Positions 17,217 through 26,380 of a DNA stretch of 64,000 bases are shown piece by piece. Source of the DNA: Virgifigura deserti (lineage in GTDB: Bacteria > Pseudomonadota > Alphaproteobacteria > Dongiales > Dongiaceae); contig QOZR01000014.1 in the NCBI GenBank assembly GCA_003576685.1, positions 62,001 through 126,000 of the forward strand, read 5' to 3'. The notes below the pieces were generated by a model. It was given only the letters and a program-made list of their open reading frames with translations. It ran no database searches and had not been told where the DNA came from. Position 1 is the stretch's first letter. Each line of letters starts with the position of its first letter. A program made the translations under genes and the position numbers.

Positions 17217-18563
17217 TCAGCTTCTGGGGCGTGACGCTTGGTCCAGGATGTCCTGTGCCCGGATCCAGGCGGACGACCCTTCCGGAAGCTGACGCAGGGC
17301 GCGATCCGCCTGAACTTGCGCCTCGCTCTTGTCGCCGCGGGACAGGGCCGCCTCGGCGAGGGAGAGCGCCGCCATCGACAATTGACCGTCACGGCCATAG
17401 CCGATGCTTAGAAAGCGCCAGGCGCCGGGGTTTCGCGGCTCGGCGCGCACGACCTCTTCCAGATTCCCGATCGCCGATTTGATGAAGGCCGAATCCTCGA
17501 GGTCGAGCTGCACGCGGGCCAGCCCCAGCCGCAACATCGGCGAGTGGGGCTGCAGGGCGACTGCAGCTTTGTAATAGGGCAGCGCCTCTGCCGTGCGGCC
17601 GTTTTCATAAAGGATCTGGCCTTTCAACTCCTGAAAATACGGATCCTGCGGATACTCGGCGATAAGGCCGTCGATCAGCGGCAGCGCTTCGTTCAGCCGC
17701 GCGTCCCGATAAAAGGCGATGGCACGTGCGTACCGTGCCTCGAGGCTGTCGTCCGACTTCGGATAATGCTGAAGGACACGGCCGAGCGGCTCGAGAAAGC
17801 CGATGAGCTTGGCCCGCATGCGCGCGTGGCTTTTCACGAACTCGGGCGACGGGGGAGTATCGGTATATTGCGAGATATCGAGGTGCCGTCGCACGAACTC
17901 GACACGCTCCGAGGTCAGCGGATGGGTGCGGAGATAGGGGTCCTGGTTGCCCGACAGCAGCAGATCCTGCGCGCCGAGAATCTCAAAGAATTCCAGCATG
18001 CCGCGCGAAGACTGGCCCGTCGCGTCGAGATAGGCGACGGCGGCATGGTCGGCCGCCGATTCCTGCGTGCGGGTGTATTTCAGCAGCGACCGCTGCGCCA
18101 TCGACTGCCCGCCACCGATCACGGCCGCGCCGGCCGCGCCGTCGCCGGTTGCGATGGCGGCGCCGATGCCCAGGACATAGGCAATGATCGCTTCCGCCGT
18201 GGCGGCGCGCAGCGCCTCTTGCGTGCGGGCGAGGTGGCCGCCCGCTATGTGCCCGGTCTCATGGGCGATCACGCCGATGACTTGATTGGCGCTTTCGCTA
18301 CGCATCAGCAATCCGGTATTGAGGAACAGGTTCATGCCGCCGGCGACGAAGGCGTTCAGCGTGTCGTCATTGACGATATGAACGCGAACCGCCTCCGGGT
18401 CGAGGCCGGCCGCCGTGAACAGTGGCGTGGCATATGACCGGATGGTAGCTTCGATCTCCGCGTCGCGGATCAGGCTGATCTGCTGCGCTGTCGCGGTCGT
18501 CGGCGCCAGCAGGGCAAGGGCGAGCGAGAAGAAGACGGCAACGGAGGTAAGGCGCTTGCTCAA
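17217..18563 (-). CDS. Periplasmic M48 metalloprotease with TPR repeats (BepA/YfgC-like)
   Basis: A 448-residue exported protein. The signal peptide ends at TTATAQ (residue 27). The zinc motif HETGH is at 101-105, with the third ligand in RTQESAADHAAV near residue 178. The C-terminal third contains several TPR-like repeats (about 275-440). Relatives such as BepA act in quality control of outer-membrane proteins. The start is a TTG with AGGA eight bases upstream. It is divergent from the GGT-like gene, and the two 5' ends are close together. Confidence 0.9.
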   Translation of the reverse strand: MSKRLTSVAVFFSLALALLAPTTATAQQISLIRDAEIEATIRSYATPLFTAAGLDPEAVRVHIVNDDTLNAFVAGGMNLFLNTGLLMRSESANQVIGVIAHETGHIAGGHLARTQEALRAATAEAIIAYVLGIGAAIATGDGAAGAAVIGGGQSMAQRSLLKYTRTQESAADHAAVAYLDATGQSSRGMLEFFEILGAQDLLLSGNQDPYLRTHPLTSERVEFVRRHLDISQYTDTPPSPEFVKSHARMRAKLIGFLEPLGRVLQHYPKSDDSLEARYARAIAFYRDARLNEALPLIDGLIAEYPQDPYFQELKGQILYENGRTAEALPYYKAAVALQPHSPMLRLGLARVQLDLEDSAFIKSAIGNLEEVVRAEPRNPGAWRFLSIGYGRDGQLSMAALSLAEAALSRGDKSEAQVQADRALRQLPEGSSAWIRAQDILDQASRPRS

Positions 18564-18663
18564 TACACGAATCCTGTTTGCCCCGTCACAACTTGGGGCT
18601 GGCAGCAGGTGGTGTCAACGGAAGGCCCAGGGGAAGGCCCAGGGGAATCCGCCGGGGAAGCCG

Positions 18664-20274
18664 CTGGCGAGGCTGCTTCTCGGCGCTTCGCTGGGTATGG
18701 TCTTGCTGGCCGGCTGTGAATCCGCGCCTCCGCCGGGAGCCATCGGCAGCGTCGAGGGGTTCGCGGGGGCGATCGCCGCCGATGAGCCGCGGGCAGTCCT
18801 GATCGCTCGCGACACGCTGAGCGCCGGCGGCACCGCCGCCGACGCCGCCGTCGCGCTCTATTTCGCGCTTTCGGTCACCCTGCCGTCGACGGCGGGTCTC
18901 GGCGGCGGAGGGGTTTGCCTGATCCACGACCCGACGGACGTGCAGCCGGAGGGAGGGCAGACCGTCGCGCTCGACTTCCTGCCGCGCCCGGCCCCGAATA
19001 GCTCGACCTATGGCGGCTCCGTCGCCCTGCCGGGCAATGTTCGGGGGATGGCGGCGCTCCATGCCCGCTACGGGCGGCTGCGCTGGGAGCAGCTTCTCTC
19101 TCCGGCCGAAAATCTGGCGCGGTTCGGCACACCGGTGAGCCGCGCCTTGGCGCGCGAAGTGGCGACGGCGGGCGACAAGCTGCTCCACGATTCGGAGGTC
19201 CGCCGCATCTTCACAGGACCCAATGGAAGCCTGATCACCGAGGGCGACAGGTTCCGGCAGGTCGAACTGGCCGCCGTTCTCGCGCAGATCCGATTGAAGG
19301 GGGCCGGGGCATTCTACACAGATCAGCTTGCCTTGCGCCTGTCCGAGGCGGCGCAGTCGATCGGGGCGCCCTTGCCTCTTGAGGCGCTGCGCGGTGCCGT
19401 GCCCGAGTTCCGCGACACCGTGCGGGTCGCGTTCGACGACCATCTCCTGCATGTCGCGCCGCCGCCTGCGGCCGGCGGCGCCGTGACCGCGGCGCTCGTG
19501 CTGATGCTGACCCGGGGCCGCGAGATCAACGAGGTGCCCGCTGAAGAGCGCGCCCATCTCTTCGCCGAAGCGTCGGCCCGAGCTTTCATCGACCGCGACC
19601 GCTGGATGGCCCCCGACGGCGGCATCGACGAGGCTGCCGCCACCCCTGTTTCGGTAGAGCGGGCCGAGGCGCTGATGCAAGGCTACGAGGCCGATGCGGC
19701 GACCGCCGGCGCACAGCAAGGGAAGGGGAGCCCGCCCGAGAATCCATGGGCGACCGGTTTCGTCGTGGTCGACAAGGACGGTGGCGCCGTCGCCTGCAAC
19801 GTGACCATGAACGATCTCTTCGGCAGCGGACGGATGGCGCCCGGCACGGGCATCATTCTGGCTCCGGCGCCCAGCGAGCGGCCGGGCTCCATCGCGCTGG
19901 GGCCGGCAATCATGGCCAATGCGCAAACCGGCCGTCTCTTCTATGCCGCCGGCGCGTCGGGCGGACCGACCGCTTCGACCGCGATGGCCAACCTGTTCTT
20001 GCGCGTCGCCGTCGAGGATCAGCCTCTGGAAGCCGCGATCGAGGCCAAGCGCCTGCATCATAACGGATTCCCCGACATCGTCTTTCACGAGGCCGGCGAG
20101 AGCGACGAGACGCTGTCGGCCCTCAGGCGGCGGAACCACAGCGTGCGCGAGGCGGGGATCCTCGGCCGCGTCAACGCCATCTGGTGCCCCGGCGGGCTTC
20201 CCACACGGCCGGAGACCTGCCAGGCGCAATCGGATCCGCGCGCCAACGGCTTGGCAACGATTCTTGCCGAATAA
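18664..20274 (+). CDS. Gamma-glutamyltransferase-like lipoprotein
   Basis: About 536 residues. The fold is that of gamma-glutamyltransferase (Ntn hydrolase): DTLSAGGTAADAAVAL near the N-terminus, LPSTAGLGGGGVCLIHD, and at the processing site NPWATGFVVVDKDGGAVACNVTMN. In the classic enzyme the small subunit begins TTHxSxVD with the first Thr as nucleophile. Here that position is Ala363 and only the next residue, Thr364, is Thr. The start is unsure: no ATG precedes the lipobox LLAGC. I chose a CTG that gives an 18-residue lipoprotein signal ending at the cysteine; a TTG at 18556 is the alternative. An aminotransferase follows. Confidence 0.8.
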   Translation: MARLLLGASLGMVLLAGCESAPPPGAIGSVEGFAGAIAADEPRAVLIARDTLSAGGTAADAAVALYFALSVTLPSTAGLGGGGVCLIHDPTDVQPEGGQTVALDFLPRPAPNSSTYGGSVALPGNVRGMAALHARYGRLRWEQLLSPAENLARFGTPVSRALAREVATAGDKLLHDSEVRRIFTGPNGSLITEGDRFRQVELAAVLAQIRLKGAGAFYTDQLALRLSEAAQSIGAPLPLEALRGAVPEFRDTVRVAFDDHLLHVAPPPAAGGAVTAALVLMLTRGREINEVPAEERAHLFAEASARAFIDRDRWMAPDGGIDEAAATPVSVERAEALMQGYEADAATAGAQQGKGSPPENPWATGFVVVDKDGGAVACNVTMNDLFGSGRMAPGTGIILAPAPSERPGSIALGPAIMANAQTGRLFYAAGASGGPTASTAMANLFLRVAVEDQPLEAAIEAKRLHHNGFPDIVFHEAGESDETLSALRRRNHSVREAGILGRVNAIWCPGGLPTRPETCQAQSDPRANGLATILAE

Positions 20275-20325
20275 TGTGCAGTTGAACAGCCGAGCAAGGC
20301 TTCGAGAGATGCCCCGAGGGATACT

Positions 20326-21474
20326 ATGGTCCTGAAAGCCGCCAAGCGCGGATCGATCCCACCATTCATCGCCCTCGAGGTGCTGCGGGCCGCCAATGAA
20401 CGCTCGGCGGCCGGAGAGGATGTCATCCATCTGGAGATCGGGCAGCCGAGCACCGGGGCCCCGGCCGCCGTTGTCGAGGCGGCGAAGCGCGCCCTCGACC
20501 GTGACGCCCTCGGCTACACCGAAGCGCTGGGCATGCCGGCGCTCCGTCAGCGGATCGCCCGGCATTACGAGGAAAGCTACGGCCTCGAGGTCGATCCGGC
20601 GCGGATCGCCGTGACCACCGGCTCGTCCGGCGCGTTCCTGCTCGGGTTCTTGGCCGCGTTCGACGCCGGCGATCGGGTAGCCTTGGCGAGCCCCGGCTAT
20701 CCTGCCTACCGCAACATCCTGATGGCGCTCGGCATCACGCCGGTCGAGCTGCCGGCCGGCCCCGAAACGCGGTTTCAGCCGACTCCCGACCTGCTCGATG
20801 CGATCGATGGCCGGATCGACGGGCTGATCGTGGCAAGCCCCTCCAATCCGGCTGGGACGATGCTGGATGGCGACGCGCTCGAACGGCTCGTCGCCTATTG
20901 CAATCGGCACGGCATCCGCCTCGTCTCCGACGAGATCTATCACGGCATCACCTACGGTCAGACGCCGATAACGGCAGCGTCGCTCACTGACGAGGCGCTG
21001 ATCGTCAACAGCTTCTCGAAATATTTCGCGATGACCGGCTGGCGGCTCGGTTGGGCCATTCTGCCGCAGTCGCTGCTGCGGCCGGTCGAAAGCCTGGCTC
21101 AGAACTTGTTCATCTCGCCGCCGACCCTGCCGCAGCACGGCGCGATGGCGGTCTTCGGCTGTCGCGACGAGCTGGAGGCAAACGTTCGTCGCTATGCCGA
21201 CAACCGGGCGCGGCTTCTCACGGAGCTGCCGAAAGCCGGCTTCGACCGGCTGGCGCCGGTCGACGGAGCCTTCTACATCTTCGCGGACGTCACGCAACTG
21301 ACGAACGACAGCGAGTCCTTCTGCCGCCGGATGCTCGCGGAAACCGGCGTCGCGACGACGCCGGGTAGCGACTTCGATCCGGAGCGCGGGCACCGCTACC
21401 TGCGGTTCTCGTTCGCCGGGTCGGCCGAGGACATCAGCGAGGCCGCGCGCCGCCTGATCGCTTGGCGGCGCTGA
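20326..21474 (+). CDS. Class I/II pyridoxal-phosphate aminotransferase
   Basis: A 382-residue fold-type I aminotransferase. It shows EIGQPSTGAP near the N-terminus, TTGSSGAFLLGF (phosphate-binding region), ASPSNPAGTML, the Asp/Tyr pair VSDEIYHGITY, the PLP lysine in NSFSKYFAMTGWRLGW, and the C-terminal arginine motif RYLRFSF that binds the carboxylate. It resembles aspartate/alanine-type enzymes, but the amino donor cannot be fixed. It follows the GGT-like gene by about 50 bases on the same strand. The start has GAGGGA upstream. Confidence 0.92.
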   Translation: MVLKAAKRGSIPPFIALEVLRAANERSAAGEDVIHLEIGQPSTGAPAAVVEAAKRALDRDALGYTEALGMPALRQRIARHYEESYGLEVDPARIAVTTGSSGAFLLGFLAAFDAGDRVALASPGYPAYRNILMALGITPVELPAGPETRFQPTPDLLDAIDGRIDGLIVASPSNPAGTMLDGDALERLVAYCNRHGIRLVSDEIYHGITYGQTPITAASLTDEALIVNSFSKYFAMTGWRLGWAILPQSLLRPVESLAQNLFISPPTLPQHGAMAVFGCRDELEANVRRYADNRARLLTELPKAGFDRLAPVDGAFYIFADVTQLTNDSESFCRRMLAETGVATTPGSDFDPERGHRYLRFSFAGSAEDISEAARRLIAWRR

Positions 21475-21507
21475 CCTTCGCAGTTCTCCCGGCCACAGCT
21501 CGTCTGC

Positions 21508-24500
21508 CTATCGCCTCCACCAGCCACGTCGACGCGATCCCGTCGACGGCGTGTTCTCGTCGGACGGCTGCTCCCGGTGTGCCCCGGGTTCGCCGCTCGC
21601 CTCGATCCGATCGTGAGCGGAGGGCAGGGGAATGTAAGACAGCGCTGCCACGGGCTCCGGAGAGCCCCGCTCTTGCTCGTCAGAGGTTTCGTCGTCGGCA
21701 GGTTGTTGCTCCTGCTCTTGTTCCTGCTCCTCTGGGCCAGCCGCCGCCAAAGGTTCGATGGTCTCGTCCAGCCAGGACGGCGTGGTCGTGCCGGGCCGTT
21801 CCTGCTCGAACTCGCTTTCGGCCTCATGCTCGGGCTCTCTTGCCCTTGGAGTATCTGCTTCCGGGGTCTGGAGTTCGGGGGTCTGGAGTTCGGGCTCCGG
21901 CTCATCTTCCGCATAGGAATGTGGTGCAGCCATATCGTCTTGCGACGGCTCGACAGGCGTCTCGGCGATCGGTTGCTCGATATCGGCCGGAAGTGCCTCC
22001 GGTTCAGCCTCCTGAACCTCTCCTTGGGTTTCCCCTTGGGTCTCGAAGCCTGCCGACTCCGGTTCGGACGGCTGCATCTCCAGACCCGCCGGCTCTGTTT
22101 CGGGCGTTGGCTCGTCGGACGTGGACTCGTCGGGCGTTGATTCGGCCGCTGTTGCGGTCTCGCCGCGCCGCGAACGCCGCCGACCGCCGCGGCGGCCACG
22201 CCGCCGGCGCCGGCCGCCCTCCTCGGTCGCGCCTTCGCCGGCCTCATCTGCGTCCGCGGTGCCCAGGTTGCCGTCGGTCTGCTCGATCGCCGCCTGCTCG
22301 GCATCGCCGACGCGCAGTTCGGCCGCTTCGTCCTGTCGGGGCGATTCGCCGGCCTCGACCGCTGCGCCGTCGTCGTCCCGCCGCCGCCGGCGGCGGCGCG
22401 AGCGGCGCCGGACGCTGGGTTGCTCGCCATGCTCGGCGGCCTCCGACGTCGCCTCGACGGCTTCCTCGTCGGCTTCGTCCGGCTCATCCTCGATCAGCGG
22501 AGCGCTGACGTGGCTCACGGGATGCATGGCCTCGCTTTCGGGCGTCAGCGCGCGCATGCGCTCGATTCGGAAGTCGGGCGGGATCAGCGTATCGTCGCCG
22601 GACAGGAACACGCGCAGATTATGACGCATCTCCACCTCGGCCAGCGCCCTGCGCTTCTGATTGAGCACGTAGAGCGCGACCGCTGTCGGCACCTGCACGG
22701 TGATCGCCGCGCTGCGATTGCGGATGCCTTCCTCCTCGATCGAGCGGAGAACGTGAAGGGCGGTCGATTCGGTCGAGCGGATATGGCCGACGCCGCGACA
22801 GCGCGGGCATATCTCGGTGCTCGCTTCGACCAGGCTGGGGCGCAGCCGCTGGCGTGACAGCTCAAGAAGGCCGAAGGGGCTGATATGCCCCAACTGGATC
22901 CGCGCGCGGTCGTTGCGCATGGCCTCTTTCAGCCGGCGCTCGACCGCGGAATTGTGGCGCGCCTCCTCCATGTCGATGAAGTCGATGACGATCAGTCCCG
23001 CCAGATCGCGCAGGCGCAGCTGGCGCGCAACCTCTTCGGCCGCCTCCAGATTGGTCCTGAGCGCCGTCTCCTCGATGTTGCGCTCACGCGTCGATCGACC
23101 CGAATTGACGTCGATCGCGACCAGCGCCTCGGTCGGATTGATGACGATATAGCCGCCCGATTTGAGCTGGACGACCGGGTTGTGGATGGCGTCGAGCTGA
23201 CCCTCCACCTGATAGCGATGGAACAGGGGCGTGGTCGGGTCCTTGTAGAGCTGAACCCGCTTGGCGTGGCTCGGCGTCAGGGTGCGCATGAACGCCTTGG
23301 CCGCCTTGTAGCCGTCCTCGCCCTCGACGAGAATGTCCTCGGTGTCGCGGCTGTAGAGGTCGCGGATCGATCGTTTGATCAGATTGGCCTCTTCATAGAT
23401 CAGCGCCGGCGCCGTCGATTTCAGCGTCAGCTCGCGGATCTCGTCCCACAGGCGCAGGAGATACTCGTAGTCGCGGCGGATCTCCGCCTTGCTGCGCTCG
23501 CTCCCGGCGGTCCGGACGATCACCGCCATGCCTTCCGGTATATCGAGTTCCTCGATGATCGACTTGAGGCGCTTGCGATCGGCGGCGTTGGTGATCTTGC
23601 GCGAGACGCCGCCGCCGCGGTCGGTGTTGGGCATGAGGACGCAGTAGCGGCCAGCGAGCGACAGATAGGTCGTCAAGGCCGCGCCCTTGTTGCCGCGTTC
23701 CTCCTTGGTCACCTGCACCAGCATGATCTGCCGGCGCTTGATCACCTCCTGGATCTTGTAGCGGCGGCTGTTACGCGGCCGGCGCGGCTCGACGGCGTCC
23801 TCGATCTCGTCGCCGCCGACGGTTTCGAGCGATCTGGACGGGGCGGTGGAGCGGCGAGGGGCGGGGTCGTCGCTGCCCGCCTCGTCGGTGTCGTCCGCAG
23901 CCTCGGCCGCTTCGCCAGCTTCTCCGGCGGTCTCCTCGGCCGCGGCCGAAAACCCGTCCGGTTCAGTGGGCCAGGTGCCTGCCAGGCCGCCGGTCGCCTC
24001 TCCGGCGATATCCCCGGGAATAGCCTCAGGGGTTTCCTCAGGAGCCTCCCCAGGCTCATCGTCGGTCAGATCCTCGGGGTTGCCGGCAATTCGATCCGCA
24101 GCGGCATCGGCGGCCATGCTTCTTGCCGCCCCGTTCTCCGCCTCCGGTTCCCCGTCGCTGCGGGCTTCGCTTTCGGCGCCTTCCGGCCGGGCGTCCGCTG
24201 AATCGTCGTCTTCCTCGTCCTCGACATCCTCGGCATCACCCAGCGCGGCCTGTTCGGCCAGCAACGCCTCGCGATCCGCGACCGGAATGCGGTAGTAATC
24301 CGGATGAATCTCGTTGAAAGCGAGGAAACCGTGGCGATTGCCGCCGTAGTCGACGAAGGCCGCCTGAAGCGACGGCTCGACCCGGGTTACCTTGGCGAGA
24401 TAGATGTTTCCTTTGAGCTGTTTCTTGCTTGTCGTCTCGAAATCAAATTCTTCCAGTCTCTTGCCCGACACCACCACGACCCGAGTCTCTTCCGGGTGGG

Positions 24501-24528
24501 TAGCGTCGACCAGCATGCGTTTTGCCAT
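21508..24528 (-). CDS. rne: Ribonuclease E
   Basis: A 1006-residue endoribonuclease for mRNA decay and rRNA/tRNA processing, and scaffold of the degradosome. The N-terminus MAKRMLVDATHPEETRV leads into an S1 domain that is split by a long acidic insert (about residues 85-255, rich in Glu, Asp and Ala). The catalytic core has VAIDVNSGRSTRERNIEETALRTNLEAA and IVIDFIDM, and the zinc-link CPRCRGVGH lies near residue 578. From about residue 690 to the end is a low-complexity acidic and arginine-rich tail, the scaffold region. The ATG is preceded by GGAG. The gene is divergent from the amidase gene. Confidence 0.96.
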   Translation of the reverse strand: MAKRMLVDATHPEETRVVVVSGKRLEEFDFETTSKKQLKGNIYLAKVTRVEPSLQAAFVDYGGNRHGFLAFNEIHPDYYRIPVADREALLAEQAALGDAEDVEDEEDDDSADARPEGAESEARSDGEPEAENGAARSMAADAAADRIAGNPEDLTDDEPGEAPEETPEAIPGDIAGEATGGLAGTWPTEPDGFSAAAEETAGEAGEAAEAADDTDEAGSDDPAPRRSTAPSRSLETVGGDEIEDAVEPRRPRNSRRYKIQEVIKRRQIMLVQVTKEERGNKGAALTTYLSLAGRYCVLMPNTDRGGGVSRKITNAADRKRLKSIIEELDIPEGMAVIVRTAGSERSKAEIRRDYEYLLRLWDEIRELTLKSTAPALIYEEANLIKRSIRDLYSRDTEDILVEGEDGYKAAKAFMRTLTPSHAKRVQLYKDPTTPLFHRYQVEGQLDAIHNPVVQLKSGGYIVINPTEALVAIDVNSGRSTRERNIEETALRTNLEAAEEVARQLRLRDLAGLIVIDFIDMEEARHNSAVERRLKEAMRNDRARIQLGHISPFGLLELSRQRLRPSLVEASTEICPRCRGVGHIRSTESTALHVLRSIEEEGIRNRSAAITVQVPTAVALYVLNQKRRALAEVEMRHNLRVFLSGDDTLIPPDFRIERMRALTPESEAMHPVSHVSAPLIEDEPDEADEEAVEATSEAAEHGEQPSVRRRSRRRRRRRDDDGAAVEAGESPRQDEAAELRVGDAEQAAIEQTDGNLGTADADEAGEGATEEGGRRRRRGRRGGRRRSRRGETATAAESTPDESTSDEPTPETEPAGLEMQPSEPESAGFETQGETQGEVQEAEPEALPADIEQPIAETPVEPSQDDMAAPHSYAEDEPEPELQTPELQTPEADTPRAREPEHEAESEFEQERPGTTTPSWLDETIEPLAAAGPEEQEQEQEQQPADDETSDEQERGSPEPVAALSYIPLPSAHDRIEASGEPGAHREQPSDENTPSTGSRRRGWWRR

Positions 24529-25080
24529 TATCGTGCTGCTCCAATTCGCGCCCGGCACGGCCTGCCGATACCGGCGGCGGCGGCGCGAAACTATTGAGTA
24601 GGAACCAGGTCTGCCTCATGTCCAACCTGTCAAACGGCGCGCCGACAAGATGCTGCGGAGCGCCAGGACCGGGACCCTGGGGCGGACACGCCGAGCGCGA
24701 CCGCCAGAAAGGGCTTCGGAACACAATCCGCCTCGCCATGTCGCGAAGTCGCTGGCCTCTGACGCACCGGCTGCCGAATTCGGTCAGGCTGCGGGGCGGA
24801 AGGCCGCTCATCGCCATCCCGACGCGGATGCCGGGGCGGCCGACAACACGGGGTCGGATGAACGGAAAATAACCATTGCGTAGTGATTCGACAATAACCT
24901 TGTGAATTCCCCGTGTGAGTCCCTGGGGGAGCCGCCGTGCCGGGCCTGTTCTCTGGCCGTTTTCCAGCCTTTGTTGGCGGCCGCAACCGGCCTGGCCGCG
25001 CGCCGGGTTGAATTTTTGCATTGCCCCCAAACGCATTTTCGATGATATATCGGGCGGTTGTGGAGCAGAGATCAGACGGA
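24529..25080. other. Long divergent intergenic region between rne and the amidase gene
   Basis: No gene is convincing in these 552 bases. The rne side should be a long 5' leader, which in other bacteria carries the autoregulatory RNase E-sensitive structure; no specific structure could be fixed by eye. The amidase side becomes AT-rich near 25010-25050, where a promoter-like sequence is found. Confidence 0.4.
25021..25049 (+). promoter_or_regulatory. Candidate sigma-70-type promoter for the amidase gene
   Basis: TTGCCC (25021-25026) and GATATA (25044-25049) are separated by 17 bases and lie 32 bases before the amidase ATG, in an AT-rich pocket of an otherwise GC-rich region. Prediction by eye only. 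Confidence 0.35.
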
Positions 25081-26295
25081 ATGTTCGGTATTCGCCGGTT
25101 CTGGGCAGCCCTCCTCATCCTGCTGCTGGTACCCATCGTGGGGGCGGCCAAGCCGGCAGTCATCAATGTGAGGCTCGGCCTTCATCCCGATAAGACGCGA
25201 GTCGTGCTCGATCTCTCGGAGGCGCCCGAGTACCGGATCTTCACGCTGCCTGACCCCTACCGGGTCGTCATCGACATGACGGAGGTGGATTGGCAGCTTT
25301 CAGCCGGAAATCCGCCGGAGGGGCGCGGCCTCGTCGCGGCCCTGCGCTACGGGCTGTTCGCGGTCGGCACCTCGCGCCTCGTGCTCGATGCGAAGGGGCC
25401 GGTAGGGATCAAGCTCGTCGATCTGCTGCCGGGCAAGGGCTCGACGCCGACCCGGCTCGTGATCGATCTGGAATCGGTCCCGGAGTCGGAATTCATTCGG
25501 CAGTCCCAGGGCGCTCCGCTGATCTCGACGCCGATGATGGCCAGCCTCACATCGACCTTCGTCCCGCCGCCACCGAAGCCGATGCAAAGCCCTCCCAGCA
25601 CCAAGCCGGTGATCGTTATCGATGCCGGCCATGGCGGCGTCGATCCGGGGGCGATCGGGACCCGGGGAACCACGGAGAAGAGCATCACCTTGGCCATGGC
25701 CAAGGAACTGCGGCGGCAGCTTGAGGAGACCGGCCGATACAAGGTCGTGCTGACCCGCGACACGGACATTTTCATCAGGCTGCGCGACCGCATCGCCATC
25801 GCCCGCGCGGCGCACGGTGATCTGTTCGTGTCCCTGCATGCCGATTCCCACGAGAGCAGCGAGCCACGCGGCGCGTCGGTCTATACCCTGTCCGAGACGG
25901 CTTCCGATGCCGAGGCGGCAGCGCTGGCGGCGAAGGAGAACAAGGCGGATCTGATCGCCGGCGTTGATCTTTCCGCCGAGAACAATATCGTTACCAACAT
26001 CCTGATCGACCTCGCGCAGCGTGAGACGAAGAATCTATCGGCGCATTTTGCCGCCATGCTGATCGACGAGCTGGGGCGCGACGTCCGGTTGCTGCGCAAC
26101 ACGCACCGGTTCGCCGGGTTCGCGGTCCTGAAGGCGCCGGACATCGCGTCCGTTCTGGTGGAAACCGGCTATCTTTCCAACCCCAAGGACGAAGCCTTGT
26201 TGCGCTCGGCGGATCATCGGGCCAAGCTGTGCGAGGCGCTGCTGCGGTCGATTGACAGCTTTTTCGCGTGGCAGGAAACCTTGCGGCGGTCATAA
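25081..26295 (+). CDS. N-acetylmuramoyl-L-alanine amidase (AmiC-like, AMIN domain)
   Basis: A 404-residue exported peptidoglycan hydrolase. A signal peptide (residues 1-21) is followed by an AMIN domain (about 24-130) that targets the septum, a Pro-rich linker, and an Amidase_3 catalytic domain from about residue 175: VIVIDAGHGGVDPGAIG with the first zinc histidine, SLHADSHESSEPRGASVYTLSE with the second, and ASVLVETGYLSNPKDE with the catalytic glutamate. It cleaves the stem peptide from MurNAc during cell separation. The ATG giving the signal peptide was chosen over one 60 bases upstream. PBP1A follows. Confidence 0.94.
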   Translation: MFGIRRFWAALLILLLVPIVGAAKPAVINVRLGLHPDKTRVVLDLSEAPEYRIFTLPDPYRVVIDMTEVDWQLSAGNPPEGRGLVAALRYGLFAVGTSRLVLDAKGPVGIKLVDLLPGKGSTPTRLVIDLESVPESEFIRQSQGAPLISTPMMASLTSTFVPPPPKPMQSPPSTKPVIVIDAGHGGVDPGAIGTRGTTEKSITLAMAKELRRQLEETGRYKVVLTRDTDIFIRLRDRIAIARAAHGDLFVSLHADSHESSEPRGASVYTLSETASDAEAAALAAKENKADLIAGVDLSAENNIVTNILIDLAQRETKNLSAHFAAMLIDELGRDVRLLRNTHRFAGFAVLKAPDIASVLVETGYLSNPKDEALLRSADHRAKLCEALLRSIDSFFAWQETLRRS

Positions 26296-26380
26296 AAGCG
26301 CCATCTCTTCCGGAGACTATCATGCTGCATGATCTTTCCAGGACAGCCGCTGCCGGCCCGGCAGCCAAAGGAACCGCGAC

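Noticed and set aside
18586..21393. A 935-codon open frame on the minus strand
   Set aside because: It is antisense to the gamma-glutamyltransferase-like and aminotransferase genes, is rich in Arg and Gly, and shows no family motif.
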